A stretch of DNA of 64,000 nt, from assembly GCF_030272615.1 (NCBI RefSeq), contig NC_081409.1, forward strand, positions 619,613,255 to 619,677,254, in the 5' to 3' direction. Every line of letters starts with the position of its first letter. The first letter of the stretch is position 1. The position numbers and the translations under genes are program-made. The notes beneath the pieces were generated by a model, which worked only from the letters and a program-made list of their open reading frames with translations, was not told the origin of the DNA and ran no database searches. Below are positions 56,101 through 64,000 of this stretch, piece after piece. This DNA is from Cryptomeria japonica. Taxonomy: Eukaryota; Streptophyta; Pinopsida; Cupressales; Cupressaceae.

Positions 56101-56847
56101 TGTACACACCTAAATTTAATATTTAATTAATTTAATCTTGTCAACATAATTAATTGATTTAATTGTGTTATCCTTATTCCTCCCATTGTTAATTAAATCT
56201 AATTTAATTAATCCTATCACTATTGTCTATTAATTAATTTATCAAATAAATTATTTATTCCCCTATTCTCCTAAAGTCCCCTCCAATAATTATTTCTTCT
56301 AAACCCACTCAATAAATTAATTATAATTAATTAACCTATTCAAGTGATTCCTACAAATCAGTTTTCCTAATCCCACTCAACCTAATTAATCCTTCTAGAA
56401 TCTCTCATAATCATGCTTATCATTAATTATCCAATTTTAAATTCCCACTCATGTCACATCAACATTGATCCTCTCAAAGAAATTCAAATTTCTTTGAATT
56501 CCTGCATGCATCCTTTATTTTGGAATTTTTAATTCCTCATTTTGACATTCAAATTTCCTTTCCCTACTCCTCTCAAGGAATTTTATATTCTTATTTATTT
56601 TCCCAAGGCTCCCTTGATCCTTTCCTTCTATCTTAAATAAATATCAGTCCTTCATGATCAAATCAATCTTGGCCCTTCATTAGCCTACTCCAATCTATAA
56701 ATTGGAGCCTCATTTCCTCACAAAAGGATCCATTTCTCATAGCATTCCTATGTTGACCATTTCTCTTCTATCTTCCTCCTATCATACCCTAGTAATGTCC
56801 TCATAATCCTTCAATCATCTAATCCAATTCATCTCATCTATCCTCTT
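56101..56847 (+). repeat. T3 LTR2
   Basis: tgtacacacctaaattt start; TATA-like tataaatt at 56696. Parallels LTR1 up to about 56847 (ctcatctatcctc) and then diverges, so it is either truncated here or joined to the interior by recombination. Confidence 0.78.
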
Positions 56848-58889
56848 CCATCTCACGATCCAATCACCCCTTCCCATCCATCCCATGATAACCTCCCTAG
56901 TCAAGATCAAAGTATCCCTTCATCTCCATGTCATGATCCCAATCCATCTAAAGATACGAATCCTCCTTCCACATCCCATTCCCCTCAAAATGGACTCGCA
57001 TCTTATTTCTAAAATAATAAGTGTCCTCAAGCTAACACTCAAGATGTTGGTACATACTCTATTCCTCCTAAATCCAAAAGTCAATGCAAATCAAAATCCC
57101 ACCATCCCTCATCTTCCACATCCATTTTGGGACCCTATGTTCGAAAGCTAAATCCTCCATTCCTTCCATCCATTTTGGTTCCTTACACCCCTCCATCCTC
57201 CACCCCATCACGTCAAATAATCCCTAAGCAAGATCAACAAAGGCATACATCATTTAATGCCTCCCAACACTCTCCTTCCATCGTCCCACCATCCATAAAA
57301 TCCTTAAATCATCCATCCTCATGCACCCATGCTATTGTTATTGGAAGCAATTTGGATGCCCAATCTAAAAAGAATAAAGATCAAAATCCACACAAATCAA
57401 AGGATCAACATGTCCCCTCAAAACGACATGCTCAAAAGAAAAATATGATCCAAAAGAAAGAAAAATAAAAAAGGCCACAAAGGCCCCGAAAGAAAAAAAT
57501 AAAAAACTATATGAATTCCCAAGCTACTCAAAGAAGCAATACATCTCAAAGTAAAATTAAATCGGCATCCAAACTTGCTAATCCAAAAGATCCATCCATT
57601 CATAAGCCCTCCAATCCTCCATCTAACGCTCCTCCATCTTGAAAATCCACCATCCCAACTCCATCACCCCCCTCTTCTATTTTGGGTCCACATTTCCAAA
57701 AATACACACTTTATCCTTCATCTAATCCAAAATCCTCTCCTCCACTACTCCACCACCCTTCAAGGTGTGTGGAAATGTTGATCTTCCAAAAAAAATTCAA
57801 AACTCCATCCATTTTCCACCGTCCATTTTTCACAATCCCATTCCGTTAGTCCAATCCTTTCCAAATACTTATCTTTCAATCGTGATCCATTTCATCTCCC
57901 CAATTTTTTTTACCAACATCTATGAGCATACCTCTAGTTCAAATAAATACTAATGGATACCATCCATGGAGCTAGATGCTTGAGTCCTCCCTTCATCCTT
58001 CATGCACCCACTATCTTGGCAAACAAGCATCATGTGTTGTCCCCTCATCCTCTTGCACTCTACACTTAGGGGAGTGTTTCATCCATACAATTGGTCCATC
58101 CATCTGCATCCTATCTAAGTCCATTCTCCTTTCCTATCTTTTGTCTTGACTATCCTATCCATATCCTCCATCTCATATACCTCATCCTATCAAAATGAAT
58201 CCTCCATTCTTATCTTTGGTATTGATCATATAGAGGCAAAATAATGTATATGCATGCTTTGGAACATACAAGCCTTGATTCCTCTACCATCCATATCAAT
58301 TGCACATTATCCTTCCATCTCATACTTTATTACCCACCATCTTTCCTATCCTCAATTCCACTACCCTTAGTGGGGAATTTTCCTTCTTTGCAACATGTAC
58401 CTTGGGTCTCCATCTCCCTACCCTCAATCTCTTTATTCCTCCATATCCCATCCAAATCCATCCACTCAATCCATTTGTGTCCTCTCCAAACAATCTTCAC
58501 CCCTCCATCCATCCTTTTATCAATCTTTGCTTCTCCCTTGTCATTGGTTCCATTCAATCAAATCATATCCACCAATCCACCCCCATCCTATCCAATTTCT
58601 AATCCAATCCTATCTCATCCAATCATATTGTCCATCTCTTCCAATTCAATCATTAATCCCATCCCTAATCCAATCCTACTCAATCACCCATCCCATTTTT
58701 TCATCCTATCTAATCATTTATCCTTTATCCATCCTATCCAAACCATCAAACTGAGCTTTTCCCATCTACCCAAGCTCACATTGACTTGTGCCTAATCCAA
58801 GCACCCATACATACTTTGCTAATCAAATCCAAGAAATAATCCTCATCTGCAGACCTTGCACATCCAACTTGTCTTCTGTCATCCATCAA
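56848..58889 (+). pseudogene. T3 interior, decayed coding relic (weak)
   Basis: Pyrimidine-rich, ccatcc-type composition. One stretch reads ANPKDPSIHKPSNPPSNAPPS then STIPTPSPPS (57573-57670), which resembles NNDPSIHKQIDYPKASIPTP of the T2 protease linker (44540-44600). An A-rich patch lies at 57455-57530. No domain can be read; the open frames at 56885-57151, 57127-57468 and 58244-58795 reflect composition. I infer a very eroded Tat gag-protease linker. Confidence 0.4.
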
Positions 58890-59706
58890 TCTATCCACAC
58901 CCTGTCATTGGGATGAATCCTTCCCATGTCTGGCAGTTCATCCAAATCCATCACCTGCCCATCGGGATGCATCCTTCCCTAGTTCGGTAGTTTATCCAAA
59001 TCCATGTCCTACTCTTGGCAAGAGATGTCAGTTGGTCATGTGCATTTTGTTTACATGCTTGAGATTTTTTCTTTAATTTTCATCTTGTGTCCCAGGACTA
59101 TACTTGTTCAGGACTACCTTGATCATCCTATATCTTGGTATGTCTTGGCTGGTGTATAATGGGGCATAGTTTTCATGGCATGGTGTATTTGAAGGTTTTC
59201 CTTGTATAATCCGACAACCCTGGATTAGTGTTTATTAACACTTACATGGTTGTGTGTAAGTCATACTTATTTGAATGAGAATCAGTCCACACCTCGGATC
59301 TTCATATCATCCTGGTTCCTATAATCAGTGGTGTTCACTATCCATGGAAATATCAAACTTAGGTTTTCTCTCTATATTTTCTCAACAAGAAATCCAATCC
59401 ATTTATCATTTCTTTGTCTCATTTCATTCACAATACTCTAATCCATCCTCATTCCCTCGTTCATAATCTTCATCCTTTCATCACCTAGTCTTCTAATCCA
59501 TTTTGAGAGCACACCTGTGTTCTTAGAACCCCCATGTCCTCTCGAGGGGGCATACAACTACTTCCTCATCATCCTTCCTCCTCATCATTCTTCCTCATCT
59601 TATGACTAGGGCATCATGCTACTAGTCCTTATCCTTTTCTTCCACTATGTTTTATTCTTCTTTGATATAACATCATTTCACAATGCTATATCAAAGAGGG
59701 GTAAAA
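58890..59706 (+). other. T3 interior 3' region, copy 2, with polypurine tract
   Basis: Same as 55290-56100, here with an intact tract tcaaagaggggtaaaa (59691-59706) before LTR3. The two catcgggatg units are at 58908 and 58960. Confidence 0.82.
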
Positions 59707-60156
59707 TGTAGACACCTAAAATTAATATTTAATTAATTTAAGCTTGTCAACATAATCTATTGATTTAATCATGTTATCCTTATTCATCCCAGTGTTAATT
59801 AAATCTAATTTAATTAATCTTGTCACTATTGTCTATTAATTAATTTATCAAATCAATTAATTATTCCCCTTTTCTCCTAAATTCCCCTCCAATAATTATT
59901 TCTTCTAAACCCACTCAGTTAATTAATTTTAATTAATTAACCTAGTCATGAGATTCCTACAAATCACTTTTCCTAATCCCCACTTAACCTAATTAATCCT
60001 TCTATAATCTCTCATAATCATGCTTATCATTATTTCTCCAATTTTAAATTCCCACTCATGTCACATCGACATTGAGCCTCTCAAAGAAATTCAAATTTAT
60101 GTGAATCCCTCCATGCATCCTTTATTTTGGAATTTTCAATTCCTCATTTTGACATA
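59707..60156 (+). repeat. T3 LTR3, truncated
   Basis: tgtagacacctaaaattaat start; parallels LTR1 and LTR2 for 450 bp to ...cctcattttgacat and then stops. About 21 bp of unassigned sequence separates it from N2. Confidence 0.82.
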
Positions 60157-60177
60157 CTTAGGATTTTTGAAGGGTGT

Positions 60178-60620
60178 TGTAGCATCCTAAAATTGCGACA
60201 CTTGCAATTTCGACTGCATTTGGGTCTTCATGATGGCGATGCAACACGGAACCTGAATGGAGACCCTGAAACTTGTTCATGACATCAAAAACTGCATTTT
60301 TCCGCTAATTCTAGGTCCGCAGCTTCATCCCATATCCCTATCTCTGTTTATAAGCGAATCTTTCCTACTTTACATGCATTCCTAGTTCAATCTTTCTATC
60401 TACATTCTTTACAAAAGAGGGTATCCTTGATGTCACAACCCTTGAAACTCATATAGAATCCAATCTTGCATTGCGTGGGATTGGATCTTGTGGGTTTCAA
60501 CCCCTCTTTTGAATGTAAAGTCTCTCCTAAGTGAAAACCATCAACCCTAGTGACTCTCCCTTCTCTCTCCTTGGAGTTGGGGAGGGGAGAACAACTAGGG
60601 TTTGATTTTTCCGCTTTACA
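60178..60620 (+). repeat. N2 5' LTR, short form (443 bp)
   Basis: Starts tgtagcatcc and ends ccgctttaca like N1, but lacks about 790 bp of the middle. The junction is at about 60304, joining tgcatttttc to gctaattctagg. The missing part holds the 31-bp array, the LTR hairpin module and the TTGAATG-rich stretch. A TATA-like tttataag is kept near 60347. Confidence 0.9.
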
Positions 60621-60623
60621 TTT

Positions 60624-60641
60624 TGGTGAACCCGACATGAA
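60624..60641 (+). promoter_or_regulatory. N2 primer binding site
   Basis: tggtgaacccgacatgaa, three bases after the LTR, the same as N1 except one base. Confidence 0.75.
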
Positions 60642-61024
60642 CATCCTAATTCTGATTATTCATGGTTAGATCTGAAAATTTTGTTTCCTTAATTACATTT
60701 CCATGTTTGATCTTTTGCAAATTTTAGAGGTTGATTGCATAAAAACCCTAAAGTTTTCTTTTTAGTAATTGAGCTTGTGGAATGTTTAATTGTTAATGCT
60801 TGTTTCAGATCTACCCTTCTATTGCAAATTGTCAATTCATATTTGTGCTTTAATTCTGAAAATTAAGTGGTTAAATGTCAAAACCCTAATTTTTAAGACC
60901 TTCTTGATTCAACCTTTGACTGATAATTTCACTAATCAAAACACCTCCAAATCGGCTATAACTTTGGATTTCGCAATAAAATCACAATATCTTTCATCCC
61001 TGAAAATTTGGAAAAAAGTTGCAA

Positions 61025-61054
61025 GGACCGTGTGCACCCCGAGCGCCATCGTCC
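61025..61054. repeat. 30-bp hairpin module, N2 leader copy 2
   Basis: ggaccgtgtgcacc ... gcgccatcgtcc; reverse complement equals the 6715 module. GTGCAC present. Confidence 0.88.
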
Positions 61055-61646
61055 CTGACATTTTTTCTGAAATTTCGGGAGCTAGCTCTTACTGTATTTT
61101 TCTGCTAAAATCCAGAATTTTGGCTGATTTTATCAATTTTAACACCTTCAAAATTAAAGTCAAAGTTGGTCTAGCGATTGCTTGGATTGAGGCTTCTAAT
61201 CATTCAAAAATTGTTGAAACTAAAATTTGTATCAAAATTGTGTTTCTTACTGTCCTAAATCTGAAAAGTGTGTTGGCATTCATTCGAAATTTCAGTACTT
61301 TATTCAAATCTTTACAATTTGTGACTTTTGAAATTAAGTGTTTAATTGCAACAACCTTGATTTCCACTTTCAAATTCGAATTTTGCATGAAATTGAGTCA
61401 ATTTTTAAATTTCAACACTTGCATTGCTTTCAGCATTCCCTCTAAAATCATAAAATTCAAAATTTCAGTTTCCCTCTCTTTTTCAAAATTCAAATTTTAC
61501 ATTTTTCAACAATCTTGGTAAGGTTCAATTTTGAGATTGCAACTTTAATTTGGCCTATCTACAGATCGTAAAATCACTCAATTTTTTTAGATTAGTTTTA
61601 AAATCATCATAACTTTCATCCCTGAAAATTTCGAAAAAATTTGCGA

Positions 61647-61676
61647 GGACCGTGTGCACTCCGTTCGCCATGGTCC
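61647..61676. repeat. 30-bp hairpin module, N2 leader copy 1
   Basis: ggaccgtgtgcact ... tcgccatggtcc; counterpart of 6093. The arm change at the 3' end (atggtcc for acggtcc) leaves most of the stem paired. Confidence 0.88.
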
Positions 61677-61804
61677 CGGACATTTTTTCTGAAATTTCGG
61701 GAGATTGTCCTGATTGCATTTAACAACTTAAATCTAGGAGATTGGCTGATTTTATTGAAATTTGCTACCTCTAAAATTCAAAATCTTCTCTCTCTCTGTA
61801 GTGC

Positions 61805-64000
61805 ATGAGTTTTACAACAATAAACCCTACTTACACTATTCCTGTTAGACGAAGCCTTAGAATTAAGTCTTTCCAAGGTGTAATTAACGAGGAGATGGAA
61901 CCTAATTTGAATGGCCTTTTTAACGAGGACATGGGTAATTCCTCTAATCCTCTTAATGATGAAGAATCTCTCCATGAGGTTTCTGTAGAACAACTTTCAA
62001 AATTGGATTACCAATTTGATGATTTTTGACAATGGATGTCTTAAGAATACCCTGATAGTGAAGCTCTTTCATTAATTGAGGGTCTAAAACGTATGGTTCA
62101 AAGTGATAAGAATGGAATTGATATTTTGTGTGGTATTGCACACATTGTAGATTCGAATGTGATGCCTATGAAGAGTTGTGCCGAAACCTTAGGTTATACA
62201 CAACCTCCTACTCAAGTTAATCATTCTATTCCTTTGACAACTCCTATTGCTAGTATACCTACTTTTACATCAAACATAATGACTACTTCAATACAAGACA
62301 TTCCTCCTATGATCACAAGTCATGGGGGCAATCCTTCTTCTTCAATCAATCCTCTTCCTTCATTCAATCCAACTTCTTCATTCATTCCTTCAATGAGTGT
62401 CCCTATTATATCTCCACAAATAAACATGACACAAGGGGGCAATTCATTTAACCATTCCATTCCTCCTTGTAGTGTTCCTCCTTTCCAATCATCTGCTATG
62501 ACTAACTATCATAGTGTCCCACCACCTTACTCTCTACCTTCTTTCAATAACATAACACATCCATCACAATCTAACACGTCTAATATGAACTCTTCGACTG
62601 AAGCGACCATTAACAATCTTGCACAAACTGTCTCTTCTTTGCAACAACAAATTGCCTCTATGAATCAATCTAAGTTTAGTGTGCCCACATTTGATGTTGC
62701 GAGCCCACTTTCTCTTGACATTGTTCGAGCTATTCCCCCTAAACATGTTGAAATTCCGCATTTGGAGCTTTATAATGGTAAGGGTGATCCTCTAACACAT
62801 GTTAAGACCTTTCAAACAATATGTACTGATTTTGCTTATGACCAAAGGTTGCTTGCAAAACTGTTTACTAGAACATTAAGAGATAAAGCCCTACAATGGT
62901 ATTGCTCATTGCCTTCTTATTCTATTACCTCTTTCGAACAACTTGCAAATGCTTTTATTCAACAATTTCAAAACAATATAAGTCCTAAAGTTACTTTGAT
63001 TGATTTAATGCATTGTAAACAAGGTGTTAAAGAAAAAGTGACTAATTTCATTGGTAGATATAAGCATTTGTATGCTCAAATTTCTTTTCCAGTGCCTGAC
63101 AATGATATTCAAAGAATCTTTATTTCTAATTTACAAAAAGATATTAGAGAAAAACTCTTGTTTTCTGAGTTTACTTCTTTCCAATAGTTGTGCGCAACTC
63201 TTCACAATTATCAACTGACTGTGAGTCAAATGGAACAAGCAAATCCTATGGCTCCGAGTGATAAGGGTGATAGTAGTCAACAACCATTTGGGAAGTTTAA
63301 ACTGAACAAAGAGTCCATTAAATTCAATGAAAACATCATCAACAACAATGTGAATGCGGCATCAGGTGTGCCTCCTATTTCTAAGTTTTTCAAGAAAGAA
63401 AGAAAGTTTACTCCTTTGAATGAATCATTGCATAGTATTATGAATAAGTTATTGGAACAAAATGTGCTTACTCTTCCTCCTATAAGGCAAATAGACCATG
63501 CAAAGATTAATTCACCCTATTTTGATACAAAATCTTTTTGTCAATTTCATCATCAACCTGGGCATGATACTGAAAAATGTTTTGCTTTAAAGGGTAAAAT
63601 TCAAGATTTGATTGATAAAAATACTATCACTGTTTCTGGTGTGACTGATAAAGGCAGCACATCTATAGCTCCTCCTAACCAAAATCTTCAAATTTTTACT
63701 GATCCATTGCCTTCTCATACCTCTAATGCAATTGATACTACTGATTCCTCTGTCTCACCTGATGATCTTGTGTCTATCACTCCGAATGTGATTAACTTTG
63801 TGGAGTAGCAGAAAATCCCTAAAGAAATTTCCATCACATTTGATTCCAGTGAAACTATCAGGGCACCTGATGGTCCTTTATATATAGTTGTAAAAGTCAA
63901 GAGTACACCTTGTCGTGGAGTGCTTATTGATTCTTCTTGTATGGTTAATATCATTACTGAAGAATTTCTTTTTACTTTGCAATTGAATCAAGTGATCTAT
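61805..64000 (+). pseudogene. N2 Gag-protease, stop-broken, continues past window
   Basis: Starts MSFTTINPTYTIPVRRSLR at 61805, upstream of the start used by N1, and codon 16 is CGA where N1 has TGA. The frame keeps one register to the window end with stops at 62027-62029 (TGA), 62042-62044 (TAA), 63185-63187 (TAG) and 63806-63808 (TAG). Capsid and knuckle motifs are as in N1: VEIPHLELYNGKGDPLTHV, DKALQWYCSLP, CQFHHQPGHDTEKC. The protease motif LIDSSCMVNIIT is the same D-S-S variant as in N1, so this is a family trait rather than damage in one copy. Confidence 0.9.

Larger units (their letters stand above)
38238..60156 (+). mobile_element. T3: three-LTR complex of a Tat-like element, split by C3
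   Basis: LTR copies start at 38238, 56101 and 59707. Between LTR1 and LTR2 lies only a 3'-type interior (55242-56100); between LTR2 and LTR3 lies 2.9 kb of interior (56848-59706), whose last 800 bp repeat 55290-56100. LTR-interior-LTR-interior-LTR is what recombination between related elements produces. No pol is present, so family or copy is non-autonomous. The LTR1 start is tatagacacc where the others have tgtagacacc. Confidence 0.75.
60642..61804 (+). other. N2 leader
   Basis: Counterpart of N1 7127-5965. The 243-codon frame at 60790-61521 is open here too but is judged non-coding (see N1 leader). Two hairpin modules lie 622 bp apart, the same distance as in N1. Confidence 0.75.
60178..64000 (+). 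mobile_element. N2: second copy of the N1 family, runs off the window
   Basis: Same family as N1, opposite orientation. LTR 60178-60620, primer site, leader and gag follow in the N1 order. Nucleotide identity to N1 is about 95% in leader and gag. The gag frame has four stops where N1 is open. The 3' part and 3' LTR are beyond base 64000, so completeness and TSD cannot be judged. Confidence 0.92.

Noticed and set aside
58244-58795. 183-codon frame as a gene
   Set aside because: Composition is that of a ccatcc/tcatcc-rich tract, three overlapping frames are all open, and no domain is visible.
60178-60620. Solo LTR
   Set aside because: A primer site, leader and gag of the same family follow directly, so it is a 5' LTR.
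1-64000. Integrated pararetrovirus (caulimovirid)
   Set aside because: LTRs, TSDs and integrase domains are present and no movement protein or viral coat motif was seen.

Overview
This window is plant nuclear DNA made almost entirely of nested LTR retrotransposons. I found no host gene, no rRNA or tRNA gene and no CRISPR. The Ty3/gypsy Tat and chromodomain lineages, Ty1/copia elements, an initiator-Met-tRNA type primer site, a plant mobile domain (PMD) reading frame and LTRs inserted into other elements all point to a seed plant with a large, repeat-rich genome. A gymnosperm is possible but cannot be shown from this sequence alone.

Layout. (1) 1-21580: Tat-lineage gypsy element T1, plus strand, 5' end outside the window. 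It has gag, protease, G-patch-like segment, RT, RNase H, a second archaeal-type RNase H (aRNH) and integrase, then a 5.7 kb 3' non-coding zone and a 3' LTR. That zone carries an antisense PMD pseudogene (17035-19044) and an array of AGCGCT boxes spaced about 20 bp apart (19311-19622). Nested in the T1 gag is N1 (573-8386, minus strand), complete with target-site duplication (TSD) aatac. N1 encodes only Gag-protease (1117 aa, open). (2) 21581-33653: relic copia element C1, whose gag is split by a complete chromovirus CH (22254-32122, minus strand, TSD catta, 2.6 kb LTRs, C-terminal chromodomain). (3) 33654-38237: copia-like element C2 with no polymerase genes. It encodes a coiled coil, four zinc knuckles and a long reading frame I do not recognise. 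(4) 38238-60156: three LTR copies of Tat-like family T3. The first T3 unit is split by copia element C3 (39254-55241, TSD cttat), and C3 gag is split by T2 (40877-50071, TSD attct), a Tat derivative that has lost RT, the first RNase H and the integrase core. (5) 60178-64000: N2, a second member of the N1 family on the plus strand, running off the window.

Four junctions have perfect 5-bp duplications, so the nesting order can be read directly: T1 before N1; C1 before CH; T3 before C3 before T2. All coding regions except the N1 Gag-protease are broken. Where a comparison is possible, most breaks are stop codons of the kind made by C-to-T change.

The most unusual content is non-coding. Two Tat elements carry short palindromic boxes at 20-22 bp spacing (AGCGCT in T1, TCGTACGA in T2). 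T1 and T2 share a pair of stem-loops whose stems differ in sequence but stay paired. The N1/N2 family repeats a 30-bp hairpin module with a GTGCAC palindrome in leader and LTR, and a 31-bp tandem array in its LTR looks like the same module inverted.
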